Below are positions 16,380 through 25,486 of a stretch of DNA of 64,000 nucleotides, piece by piece. Source of the DNA: Rhizobium sp. BK418 (GTDB lineage Bacteria > Pseudomonadota > Alphaproteobacteria > Rhizobiales > Rhizobiaceae); NCBI RefSeq assembly GCF_004341105.1, contig NZ_SLZK01000002.1, positions 124,001 to 188,000 of the forward strand, written 5' to 3'. The notes beneath the pieces were generated by a model. It had not been told where the DNA came from. It was given only the letters and a program-made list of their open reading frames with translations, and ran no database searches. Every line of letters begins with the position of its first letter. Position 1 is the stretch's first letter. The position numbers were made by a program, and so were the translations under genes.

Positions 16380-16844
16380 TCAGCCCTTGCGGGTGTATCT
16401 GGCTTCCATGAACTGTTTCCAGGTTCCATCCGGCTCCCTCGTGCTCGATGTGAAGGTTCTCACATCGTTGTCTAGGAAGGTGATTTGCTCGCGATAGTCA
16501 GCAAGGCCGCTATCATCGAAAGCTGGCCCCCTTGTATAAAGCGACAGGACATTGCCTGACGGCTCAACCTCGCCTTCATAAGTCCACATGTAATCCATCA
16601 TGGAGCCGATCCAGCTGCCGACATACTTGCCCTTGCTTGGGTCGTAGCCGAGGGTGAGCATGGTGGTCGCTTGCTTGCCATCCGCCATCTCGCCGCTGCC
16701 TTCAGCAATGAACCAGATGCCTTGTAGAGAACGCACCTCCTCTTCCCAGGGCTTCTGGCCGGTCATGTCGGACGATGTCACAGTCCATCGGCCGACCATT
16801 TTCTCCAGGAAGGCATGCTCCTTCAGCACTTCCGCAGTCTTCAT
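16380..16844 (-). CDS. DUF1579 family protein
   Basis: A 154-residue protein with the lipocalin-like DUF1579 pattern: FLEKMVGRWTVTSSDM near the N-terminus, GIWFIAEGSGEM, LTLGYDPSKGKYVGSWIGSMMDYMW and EGEVEPSGNVLSL. The function of the family is unknown. The ATG at 16844 has AGGAGAAGG in front; an in-frame extension to 16904 is not supported. It is the middle gene between DUF899 and VOC genes, all leftward from a divergent MarR gene. Confidence 0.78.
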   Translation of the reverse strand: MKTAEVLKEHAFLEKMVGRWTVTSSDMTGQKPWEEEVRSLQGIWFIAEGSGEMADGKQATTMLTLGYDPSKGKYVGSWIGSMMDYMWTYEGEVEPSGNVLSLYTRGPAFDDSGLADYREQITFLDNDVRTFTSSTREPDGTWKQFMEARYTRKG

Positions 16845-16933
16845 CGTCCTTCTCCTCGGGATGATGGGTGGCTGGCTAGATGCTTCATGCAATTCCGAAC
16901 GCAAGACCGCGCAGCGCTTTTGCTGGGCCTGCG

Positions 16934-17674
16934 CTAGTGGCAGGATGAGGCCCGGGGGGCATCCTCATATTCATCGTGGCGCTTCACGAAATCCATGGTC
17001 GAATCTTCGTTGCGACCCTTGGGGGCATGATCCAGGATCATCAGCGTACCGAGGATTTCTTCCGCGCCTCGGGCATAGCTCGAATAGGTATGGAACACTT
17101 CGCCCTTGTCATTTTTATAAAAGGCGGAAAGTCCCGGCAGTTCGTCATTGGCGTCAGAGGGCGCTATCGGAGAGAAATTGTAAAAGACCTTGTCTTTGGC
17201 AAGGTCCTCAGGCGTGAAAGATACGTGATAATCGAAATTGAAATCGCTGCCGAAGGACGAAACCCAGGGGAATTTCCAGCCCATGCGCTTCTTGTAAGCT
17301 TCGATCTTGGCAAGCGGGGCGCGGGCGACCGCAACGAGGGTAACGTCGTGATGGTTGAGGTGGGGTAGCGTGCCGTCCAGATGATCGGCGAGGAACGAGC
17401 AGCCCGGGCAGCCGGCCTCCCATTCGGGACCGAACATGAAGTGATAGACCATCAGCTGGCTGCGGCCGTCGAACAGGTCGGCGAGCGATTTCGGCCCCTG
17501 CGGCGTGTCGAACGTGTAGTCCTTATCCACTTTCACCCATGGCAAAGCCATACGCTCGGCATTCAGCTTGTCTCTCAGATGGGTCGCCTCTTTTTCCTTC
17601 AGCAGCAAAGCTCGGCGGGCTTCGAGCCATTCCTCGCGGGAGACGACGGGATTTTGAGCTACCTTGTTCAGCAT
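16934..17674 (-). CDS. DUF899 family thioredoxin-like protein
   Basis: A 246-residue DUF899 protein, a thioredoxin-fold relative. The redox-like motif is GCPGCSF with Cys89 and Cys92. Conserved family blocks include THLRDKLNAERMALPWVKVDKDY, VYHFMFGPEWEAGCPGC and FPWVSSFGSDFNFDYHVSF. Members are predicted cytosolic thiol-dependent or calmodulin-like redox proteins with no proven activity. It is the first gene of the leftward group and faces a MarR regulator across a perfect 14-bp palindrome. Confidence 0.82.
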   Translation of the reverse strand: MLNKVAQNPVVSREEWLEARRALLLKEKEATHLRDKLNAERMALPWVKVDKDYTFDTPQGPKSLADLFDGRSQLMVYHFMFGPEWEAGCPGCSFLADHLDGTLPHLNHHDVTLVAVARAPLAKIEAYKKRMGWKFPWVSSFGSDFNFDYHVSFTPEDLAKDKVFYNFSPIAPSDANDELPGLSAFYKNDKGEVFHTYSSYARGAEEILGTLMILDHAPKGRNEDSTMDFVKRHDEYEDAPRASSCH

Positions 17675-17739
17675 GATCTGCGCCCTCCTCCGGCGCGCCG
17701 GTATTTTCCGGCAGATAGGCTCCTCTTCTTGACTAAATA

Positions 17740-17753
17740 TATTGATATCAATA
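17740..17753. promoter_or_regulatory. Candidate MarR operator
   Basis: TATTGATATCAATA (17740-17753) is a perfect 14-bp palindrome lying 10 bases upstream of the MarR start and 66 bases upstream of the divergent DUF899 start. Size and position suit autoregulation plus control of the DUF899-DUF1579-VOC group. Confidence 0.6.
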
Positions 17754-17763
17754 GAAATAGATC

Positions 17764-18210
17764 ATGTCAAACGTGATCACGATTCCTTTTTCCACGACGC
17801 TTCTGGTGCGGGATACATGCCTGTGCCTGCACGTACAGCGAGCCGCTCGTGCACTCGCAAGGCTGTTCGACGATGCGCTGCGGCCGGTCGGCCTCACCAA
17901 CGGACAGTTCTCCCTGCTGATGTCCCTGAACCGGCCAGAGCCGCCGCCGATGGGACCCGTCGCAAGCCTGCTCGCCATGGACCAGACGACGCTGACGGCG
18001 GCACTGAAACCCCTGCAGCGAAAGGGGTACGTCGATATCATACCCAACCCGAGAGACCGGCGCGGCCGCCTGCTCCGCCTGACGGAGGACGGGCGGGCCG
18101 TGCTGCAAAAGGCGCTGCCGATATGGGAAAACACACATGCGGCGCTGGAAGCGAAATTGCCTGAGGGCAACGGGGACGAGCTGCGGCGGGACCTGCAGTA
18201 CCTGGCCTGA
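17764..18210 (+). CDS. MarR-family transcriptional regulator
   Basis: A 148-residue winged-helix regulator. The DNA-binding core reads LTNGQFSLLMSLNRPEPPPMGPVASLLAMDQTTLTAALKPLQRKGYVDI, and the wing is RDRRGRLLRLTEDG. Two Cys at 20 and 22 (RDTCLCLHVQRAAR) in the first helix could be redox sensors, as in this MarR branch, but that is inference. It is divergent from the DUF899 group and shares the palindrome 17740-17753, so it is the likely local repressor. Confidence 0.82.
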   Translation: MSNVITIPFSTTLLVRDTCLCLHVQRAARALARLFDDALRPVGLTNGQFSLLMSLNRPEPPPMGPVASLLAMDQTTLTAALKPLQRKGYVDIIPNPRDRRGRLLRLTEDGRAVLQKALPIWENTHAALEAKLPEGNGDELRRDLQYLA

Positions 18211-18261
18211 TCTTGCAAGGCTGGGATTTGACAACTGCAAAATAAGCCACAAAAAAGCCTC

Positions 18262-18292
18262 TTGACTTAGAGTGCGCTCGAAGCCGTAGCTT
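18262..18292 (+). promoter_or_regulatory. MerR-type promoter with 19-bp spacer and internal dyad
   Basis: -35 TTGACT (18262-18267) and -10 TAGCTT (18287-18292) are separated by 19 bp, longer than the usual 17, as in promoters activated by MerR proteins. The spacer carries the 18-bp dyad CTTAGAG-TGCG-CTCGAAG (18266-18283, one mismatch). It sits 30 bases upstream of the merR-like start, so the regulator should control its own operon. Confidence 0.75.
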
Positions 18293-18683
18293 CCTTTGCG
18301 TCGTGACGAGAACAGGTGTCTCATGAAGATCAGTGACCTCGCGAAACGGTGCGGTTTGTCGGCTCATACGCTGCGTTATTACGAGCGTATCGGCCTGCTC
18401 CCCTATGCCGACCGCGATCGATCCGGACAACGTGACTACGACGCTTCAATCCTTTCCTGGATCGAGTTTCTTGGTCGTCTGAAGACGACCGGCATGCCGA
18501 TCCGAGACATGCTGCTTTACGCAAAGCTTGCCGATAGCGGGAAAGTCACTTTCAGCGAGCGTCGCAAGTTGCTCGAAGTGCATCGTGAGCGTGTCCGGGC
18601 CAATCTGGCCGATCTCGAAGCCTGCCTTCGCGTCCTCGACGGCAAAATCGCCTCCTATGCGGAGGCGGAAGAAAGGATGAGAG

Positions 18684-19694
<1,011 letters not shown>

Positions 19695-19713
19695 ACATCC
19701 GAAAAGCACGAAG

Positions 19714-19740
19714 TCTTCTCCCCACCTCTCGGGGAGAAGA
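19714..19740. terminator. Hairpin between convergent genes
   Basis: TCTTCTCCCC (19714-19723), 7-base loop, GGGGAGAAGA (19731-19740): a perfect 10-bp stem between the stops of the reductase (19694) and the leftward phosphoesterase gene (19760). The core CTTCTCCCC/GGGGAGAAG is the same palindrome found in the RIME-like elements at 15.4 and 31.3-31.5 kb, so this is probably a RIME remnant serving as a two-way terminator. Confidence 0.55.
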
Positions 19741-19759
19741 CACAGCGTTGTCGTGACGA

Positions 19760-21304
19760 TCAGCGCGTCAGGTCGAGGGCTGCCGTCAGGTTGCCCATCG
19801 GCGGCTCGTTGTTCAGCGCAAGCGCCTTGTCGCGCGCGAGCAGGCCCGGCAGCACCGGCAGGTCGTAGCGGGCCGTGATCAGCCGCAGGATCGAGGTCGT
19901 GTCATATTGCGTGTGATCGACCATGCCGCCCTTGGCGTAAGGCGAGATGATGAAGGCCGGAATGCGGTTGCCCGGCCCCCAGCGGTCGGCCTTCGGCGGC
20001 GCGACGTGATCCCAGAAGCCGCCGTTTTCGTCATAAGTGACAATCACGAGCATGTGGCCCCATTGCGGGCTGTTTTCGAGATGCGAAACGAGATCGGCGA
20101 GGTGCTGGTCACCGCTCGATACATCGGCATAACCGCCATGTTCGTTGAGATTGCCCTGCGGCTTATAGAAGGAAACGGCCGGGAGTTTGCCGTCGTCGAT
20201 ATCCTTGATGAAGGCTTCGCCGCCGAGACCGCCGTCCTTCAGGTGCTCTGCGCGGGCTGCCGTGCCCGGCGCGAAGTTGGCGAAATAGTTGAAGGGCTGA
20301 TGGTGGAACTGGAAGTTCGGCACCGGCGTAGCGTTCTTGCCGTCAAGCGCTGCCTGCCACGCACCGCTATACCATGCCCATGTGACTCCCTTCAGCGACA
20401 GGAGGTCGCCGATGGTAATCTCGTGCTGCGGCGGCAGGGTGTTCGGCTGCGACGGGTCGGCATAGGCCGCATCGCCATCCTTGGCCGGGGCGTTGACGCT
20501 CGGCTGGTAAGGTGGCTGCATGGTGTTGACGGCATAGAAATCCGGCGTGAGGTTGCCGTCGGAGACGAATTTCGGAGCGCCTTCGAGAGCCGACTTCGGT
20601 CCGTTTTCGGCCGGAATCAGCGAAACGCCGTCGGCATCGACCTTGGCGATCGTCGGCTTGGCCGGACTCTTGTCGGCATCAGCATAATAAGGAGCGCAGG
20701 CGCAGACCAATGCGAAATGGTTGAGGAAGGAGCCCCCGAAGGCGCCCTGGAAGAAGTTGTCGGCGAGGACGTATTTCTTGGCGACCTGCCACATGGGCAA
20801 GATCGAGCCGTCATAATGGCCCATGACGAGGCTGCCGGAATCGGCCCAAGCGACGAACTTGTCGTTCTTGCCGCCATCGATCTGCATCTGCTCCTGGTAG
20901 AAGCGGTGCCAGAGGTCGCGGGTGATGACGTTTGGCGCCTGCGCGAAGCCCTTGGGATCGTCGATCGAGAAGGTGGCATTGGGAAGATGAGCGGACTGTG
21001 CCTCTGTGATGGCGGGCGTCACGCCCTTGGCGGTCAGGCCACCCCAGGCGGGCGGCAGTTCGGCGAGTGGCGTGCCGTCGCGATCGAGCTGGCGGGCCTG
21101 GCTTTCGCTGACGTTGGAAAGACCATTGGCGCCCGGGAAGCTGCCATAGAGGTTATCGAAACTGCGGTTTTCGGCGTAGATGACGACGATATTCTGGATC
21201 TTGTCCATACCGGCGGGTGCGGCATGGGCAGCCGTGGCGAACGCCAGCGGCAGCATGGCCGAACCGGCCAGCGAAAGATTACGGAGGAGCTTCAGTCTGG
21301 TCAT
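19760..21304 (-). CDS. Exported phosphoesterase (acid phosphatase/phospholipase C family)
   Basis: A 514-residue protein with a signal peptide (residues 1-28, ending AAHAAPAG). The N-terminal metal-site motif is VIYAENRSFDNLYG and the C-terminal one YDENGGFWDHVAPP, followed by GPGNRIPAFIISPYAKGG; together these mark the AcpA/phospholipase C phosphoesterase family. It should act in the periplasm or outside on phosphate esters, possibly as part of phosphorus scavenging. No Pho box was identified. It is divergent from a di-haem peroxidase gene. Confidence 0.85.
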   Translation of the reverse strand: MTRLKLLRNLSLAGSAMLPLAFATAAHAAPAGMDKIQNIVVIYAENRSFDNLYGSFPGANGLSNVSESQARQLDRDGTPLAELPPAWGGLTAKGVTPAITEAQSAHLPNATFSIDDPKGFAQAPNVITRDLWHRFYQEQMQIDGGKNDKFVAWADSGSLVMGHYDGSILPMWQVAKKYVLADNFFQGAFGGSFLNHFALVCACAPYYADADKSPAKPTIAKVDADGVSLIPAENGPKSALEGAPKFVSDGNLTPDFYAVNTMQPPYQPSVNAPAKDGDAAYADPSQPNTLPPQHEITIGDLLSLKGVTWAWYSGAWQAALDGKNATPVPNFQFHHQPFNYFANFAPGTAARAEHLKDGGLGGEAFIKDIDDGKLPAVSFYKPQGNLNEHGGYADVSSGDQHLADLVSHLENSPQWGHMLVIVTYDENGGFWDHVAPPKADRWGPGNRIPAFIISPYAKGGMVDHTQYDTTSILRLITARYDLPVLPGLLARDKALALNNEPPMGNLTAALDLTR

Positions 21305-21513
21305 GCGGGAAACCTCATGGCTAAGGGGGCGTGGCTAGAGGAGCACACGGCGGAAATGCAATGGCCGAGCGCAAGCGCGACGCTATTCCCGCCGTCTATC
21401 AATTTGTGACATATGGCAGCTTGCCGCAACGGTTCGGAGGTGCGCGTCATCAATCTGTTGCAGTCAGGTTCGATTATGACAATGGACAATGTTAACCCAT
21501 TGGAATCCCTGAC

Positions 21514-22812
21514 ATGACGGCAAAGAATATCTGGCTCCTGCGATCCGGTCTGGCGCTCGGTTTGGCTGCGTCAGCAATCGGTTTCAGCCTCTTGCCCCTG
21601 CGGCAAAGCAGCGCGGCTACTACCGGGGGCACACACCCCGGTCCCATGTCGCGAGCGGAAGCCTATGCCCGCGCCCAATCCCTTACGGAACTCGGCCGCA
21701 AGATGTTCTTCGATGCCTCGCTATCAGCCTCCGGCAAGCAGGCCTGCGCCTCATGTCACGATCCTCATCACGGTTTCACCCCGGCGACTGCAACGCCGGT
21801 CGAAATGGGCGGACCAGATATGGACCAGCCTGGCCTGCGCGCCGTGCCGACGCTGCGCTATCTGCAGGCGACCCCTTCGTTCACCGAGCATTTCTACGAT
21901 TCCGAGGATGAAGGCGACGAGAGCGTCGACAACGGGCCGACTGGCGGTTTGACCTGGGATGGGCGCGTGGACCATGGCTCCGACCAGGCGAAGATCCCGC
22001 TGCTTTCACCTTTCGAAATGGGCAACAAGAACGAAGCCCAAGTCGTCGCAGCGCTCAGCAAGACAGCCTATGCCAATGATTTCAGGGCAATTTTCGGTCA
22101 GGATATCTTTGGCAATGTCGGGGATGCCTTCCAGGGTGCGGTTGAGGCACTCAGTACTTTCGAGCAGAGCGGCGCGGACTTCTATCCCTATTCCAGCCGC
22201 TATGACGCCTTTCTTGCCGGCAAGGGCACGTTGACGGCACAGGAACTTCATGGGCGCGACCTCTTCGAAGATCCGGCGAAGGGCAACTGTTCGAGCTGCC
22301 ATCTGAGCGAGCCCGCCAACGACGGCGAGCCACCGCAATTTTCCGACTTCGGCTTCCTCGGGCTCGCGGTGCCGCGCAACATGGCAATCCCGGCCAACGC
22401 CGATTCCGATTATCACGATCTCGGCCTTTGCGGCCCGCAGCGGACAGACTTCAAGGACCGGCCGGAATATTGCGGCCTGTTCCGAACGCCGACGCTGCGC
22501 AATGTGGCGCTGAAGAAGAGCTTCTTCCACAATGGCTATTTCCACTCGCTGCGCGATGTCGTTTCCTTCTACGCCACACGCGACAGCGATCCGGGCCGCT
22601 GGTACCCTAGGAATGCCGACGGCACGATCCGCAAATATGATGATGTTCCGCAAGCCTATTGGGCCAATCTCAACCAGGACCCGCCTTTCGGACGTAAGCC
22701 CAGCGACCCGCCGGCGCTGACGGAATCGGAGATCGACGACATCGTCGCCTTCTTGGGCACGCTGACGGATGCGGACCAGCTGCCCGGATCGGAACAGCAA
22801 GCGGCACATTAG
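21514..22812 (+). CDS. Exported di-haem cytochrome c peroxidase-family protein
   Basis: A 432-residue protein of the CCP/MauG family. There is an N-terminal signal or anchor segment (about residues 7-30) and two haem c sites: CASCH (78-82) followed by DPHHGFTPA, and CSSCH near 258-262 followed by LSEPANDGEPPQFSDFG. Family blocks FRTPTLRNVALKKSFFHNGYFHSLRDVVSFY and the C-terminal IDDIVAFLGTLTD are intact. Members reduce H2O2 or modify protein partners in the periplasm; distal-ligand details cannot be decided here. A monocistronic unit, divergent from the phosphoesterase gene. Confidence 0.88.
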   Translation: MTAKNIWLLRSGLALGLAASAIGFSLLPLRQSSAATTGGTHPGPMSRAEAYARAQSLTELGRKMFFDASLSASGKQACASCHDPHHGFTPATATPVEMGGPDMDQPGLRAVPTLRYLQATPSFTEHFYDSEDEGDESVDNGPTGGLTWDGRVDHGSDQAKIPLLSPFEMGNKNEAQVVAALSKTAYANDFRAIFGQDIFGNVGDAFQGAVEALSTFEQSGADFYPYSSRYDAFLAGKGTLTAQELHGRDLFEDPAKGNCSSCHLSEPANDGEPPQFSDFGFLGLAVPRNMAIPANADSDYHDLGLCGPQRTDFKDRPEYCGLFRTPTLRNVALKKSFFHNGYFHSLRDVVSFYATRDSDPGRWYPRNADGTIRKYDDVPQAYWANLNQDPPFGRKPSDPPALTESEIDDIVAFLGTLTDADQLPGSEQQAAH

Positions 22813-22871
22813 AGGCAAACGAAAAAGGCCGAAGCGGAGCCTCGGCCTCTCTCGCCAATGCTGCAAAGTGA

Positions 22872-23294
22872 TCAGGCGACCGTGACCGGAACTTCGGTCG
22901 AGGTGCGCATGGCGTGGCTGTAAGGGCAAACGATGTGGGCTGCGGCTGCAAGCTTTTCGGCGGTTTCGCGGTCGACGCCCGGGATGTTGACGGTCAGCGC
23001 AACTTCGATGCCGAAGCCGCTGCCATCTTCACGCGGGCCGATGCCGACGGTTGCAGAAACCGTGGTTTCCTCGGGAATCTTGACCTTTTCCTTGCCGGCC
23101 ACAAATTTCAGAGCACCGAGGAAGCAGGCCGAATAGCCGGCCGCGAAGAGCTGTTCGGGATTGGTGCCGGTTGCGCCGTCGCCGCCGAGCTCTTTCGGCA
23201 CAGTCAGCGTGACGTCGAGAACGCCGTTTTCAGAGACGGCGCGGCCTGCGCGGCCACCAGTGGCGGAAGCTTTGGTCGTATAGAGAATAGGCAT
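22872..23294 (-). CDS. ohr: Organic hydroperoxide resistance protein
   Basis: A 140-residue Ohr thiol peroxidase. The catalytic cysteines are Cys57 (NPEQLFAAGYSACFLGAL) and Cys123 (HIVCPYSHAMR), both in canonical motifs. Ohr reduces fatty-acid and other organic hydroperoxides in the cytoplasm with lipoylated partners. It begins MPILYTTKASATGGRAG, the usual Ohr start. It faces ohrR, with two AATT-centred palindromes between the starts. Confidence 0.95.
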   Translation of the reverse strand: MPILYTTKASATGGRAGRAVSENGVLDVTLTVPKELGGDGATGTNPEQLFAAGYSACFLGALKFVAGKEKVKIPEETTVSATVGIGPREDGSGFGIEVALTVNIPGVDRETAEKLAAAAHIVCPYSHAMRTSTEVPVTVA

Positions 23295-23347
23295 GACAAT
23301 CTCCTTTGGTTGGCCCCGTTCGTTCGGGCTGGACTTTTAATATCGCG

Positions 23348-23383
23348 CAATTAAATTGTACGCAAGTGAATTTTGCAAATTGC
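23348..23383. promoter_or_regulatory. Candidate OhrR operators
   Basis: Two odd-centred palindromes lie between ohr and ohrR: CAATTAAATTG (23348-23358) and GCAAATTGC (23375-23383). AT-rich CAATT/AATTG dyads are the known kind of site for OhrR repressors. The position allows control of both divergent genes. Confidence 0.65.
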
Positions 23384-23431
23384 ATTCGGAATTTGAAAAG
23401 AGGACAATGAAGACCTCTAGGGAAGGCAGAT

Positions 23432-23899
23432 ATGAGAACGAGAACGGCGAAAGTGATGGAAATACCGGAAGAGGAAAAGCGGCTGGAGAAGCAGCTCTGT
23501 TTCGCAGTCTATGCGACGGCGCATGCCTTCACCCGGGCTTACAAGCCAATACTCGACAGGGTAGGCCTCACTTATCCGCAATATATCGTCATGCTGGTGC
23601 TCTGGGAAAAAGCCGAGCTGCCGGTCAAGACGATCGGCGAGCAGCTCGATCTCGATTCAGGCACGCTCTCCCCTCTCCTCAAGCGGCTGGAGCAGAGTGG
23701 CCTCATCAAGCGCGCCCGCGATTCCCGCGACGAGCGGCAGGTTATCGTGTCGTTGACGCCGAAAGGTCAGGCGATGAAGGGCGAGGTCAATACGATCATG
23801 TCTTCGATCGGCGAAGCAATCGGCTGCACGCTGGAAGAAATGGGCGCCATGCGCGACATGCTGACCCGGCTGCGGGCAAATCTCAATGCCAGCGTATAG
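23432..23899 (+). CDS. ohrR: OhrR, MarR-family organic peroxide sensor
   Basis: A 155-residue MarR-family repressor with the OhrR signature in helix 1, LEKQLCFAVYATAHAFTRAYKPIL. Cys23 is the reactive peroxidatic cysteine (Cys22 in numbered homologues). The winged helix LTYPQYIVMLVLWEKAELPVKTIGEQLDLDSGTLSPLLKRLEQSGLI and wing RDERQVIVSLTPKG are intact. The ATG at 23432 has GGGAAGG in front. Oxidation of the Cys should release the operator and induce ohr. Confidence 0.92.
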   Translation: MRTRTAKVMEIPEEEKRLEKQLCFAVYATAHAFTRAYKPILDRVGLTYPQYIVMLVLWEKAELPVKTIGEQLDLDSGTLSPLLKRLEQSGLIKRARDSRDERQVIVSLTPKGQAMKGEVNTIMSSIGEAIGCTLEEMGAMRDMLTRLRANLNASV

Positions 23900-23965
23900 A
23901 AGGCCACAGGTTCGATTAGAAACCCAAAGAGGATGCCCGCGCCAGGCCGACGCGGGCAATTTGCG

Positions 23966-25366
23966 TTATTCCGCAGCCTGATAGGCCTCGGACCGAAGCG
24001 TTGCGGTCTTCGGGCCAACGGCGGCCAAAAGAGTGATCAGAACGGCCAGCAAGGCCACGAAAACGATGCCGCCAACATAGGGATCCCAGCCGAAATGCGG
24101 GGCTGCGGCGAAGATTGCGGACGCAGCCGCCAGCACGATGCCGCCGCCGATCTGGAAAGCAGCAAAGAGCAGGCCGGAGGCAAGACCGGACTTGTCTTCT
24201 TCGACATCGGAGAGCGCGGCAACCTGAATTGACGGATAGGTCATCGCATAACCGAGACCGAGCGGGATCTGGTTGAGAGCAACCAGAATGGTCGGATCAA
24301 TACGGCCGACCAACGCCACCCAGATGATATAGCTTGCCGCCTGCAGACCGACGCCGACGGCCATCAGCGCCGTAGTGCCGCGGTTCTGGGCCAATGCGGC
24401 AAAGCGCGGCGCGAGGAACATCACCGCCACGCCACCGAAGGCGAAGCAGAAGCCGGTGGCGAAGGGCGACCAGCCGACGACATCCTGATAGTAAAGCGTC
24501 GCGATGAACTGGAAGCCGACATAGGCGCCCTGGAACAGCGCGGCGATGAGATTGGCATGGCTGAGCTTTGCCCTGCGGAAGATGTGCAGGGGCACCATGG
24601 GATCGGCATGGCGCGATTCCACGATCAGGAAGAGCGCAACCAACACTACGGACGCGACGAGCGAACCCCAGGTGAAGAAATCGTTCCAGCCGGCCGCCGC
24701 GGCATTGGTAATGCCGAAGACGAAGAGCAGCAGGCCGGGCGTGATCGTCAGCGCGCCCGCCCAGTCGAAATGCTTGCGCCCCTCGCCGCGGCGTTCATCC
24801 GCGGGCAGAACGAAAGGGGCGATGGCGAGCGTGAGGATCGCGACCGGAGCGCCCATGACGAGCGTCGCGCGCCAACTGAAGACGGTGGCCGCACCACCAA
24901 GCACCATGCCGAGCACGAAGCCGGTGGCACCTGTCGACGCGAAGACGCCGAGTGCCTTTGCCCGCTTCTCGCCTTCTCCGAAGACGGAGAGCAGCAAAGC
25001 GAGCGCGGCTGGCGCCGTGAAAGCTGCGGCGATGCCCTTGACCAGGCGGGCAGCGATCAGCGTCGGGCCGCTGTCGACGAAGCCGCCCGCAATGCTGGCG
25101 GCCGCGAAGATACCAAGCGACCAGAGGAAAACGCGGCGGTGGCCGAAGAGGTCGGCGACACGGCCGCCGAGCAGCAGGAAGCCGCCATAACCCAGAACAT
25201 AGGCGCTGACGGCCCATTGAAGCGAGGTTGCCGGCATACCAAGTTCGGTCTGGATGGCAGGCAGGGCGACACCGATGGTGGAAACATCCATGGCGTCAAG
25301 GAAGTTCGCAGCGCAAAGCAGCAGCAACGCCAGGCCGGCTCCGCGTGGAGATGGGGAATTGGTCAT
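23966..25366 (-). CDS. DHA2-family MFS drug exporter
   Basis: A 466-residue transporter with about 14 hydrophobic segments, typical of the EmrB/QacA (DHA2) group. The start is MTNSPSPRGAGLALLLLCAANFLDAMDVSTIGVALPAI (D in segment 1), the loop motif is GGRVADLFGHRRVFL, and motif C-like sequence is STGATGFVLGMVLGGAATVFSWRATLV. A likely proton-coupled multidrug exporter of the inner membrane; no membrane-fusion partner is adjacent. It is divergent from a LysR regulator with 120 bases between the starts. Confidence 0.87.
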   Translation of the reverse strand: MTNSPSPRGAGLALLLLCAANFLDAMDVSTIGVALPAIQTELGMPATSLQWAVSAYVLGYGGFLLLGGRVADLFGHRRVFLWSLGIFAAASIAGGFVDSGPTLIAARLVKGIAAAFTAPAALALLLSVFGEGEKRAKALGVFASTGATGFVLGMVLGGAATVFSWRATLVMGAPVAILTLAIAPFVLPADERRGEGRKHFDWAGALTITPGLLLFVFGITNAAAAGWNDFFTWGSLVASVVLVALFLIVESRHADPMVPLHIFRRAKLSHANLIAALFQGAYVGFQFIATLYYQDVVGWSPFATGFCFAFGGVAVMFLAPRFAALAQNRGTTALMAVGVGLQAASYIIWVALVGRIDPTILVALNQIPLGLGYAMTYPSIQVAALSDVEEDKSGLASGLLFAAFQIGGGIVLAAASAIFAAAPHFGWDPYVGGIVFVALLAVLITLLAAVGPKTATLRSEAYQAAE

Positions 25367-25486
25367 CGATCTCAGTTCCTTTTTGGCTGCCGCCTTTGGG
25401 AGGCTTGTTGGCGGCAGGGAACGAGAAAATGTACAGCTTCAAACCCCATTGCAAATTGATAGTAACCATGTCAGGTATTACTCATA

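Noticed and set aside
19907-21409. 500-codon plus-strand frame opposite the phosphoesterase
   Set aside because: No start with a ribosome site and no family resemblance; the minus strand has a signal peptide and phosphoesterase motifs.
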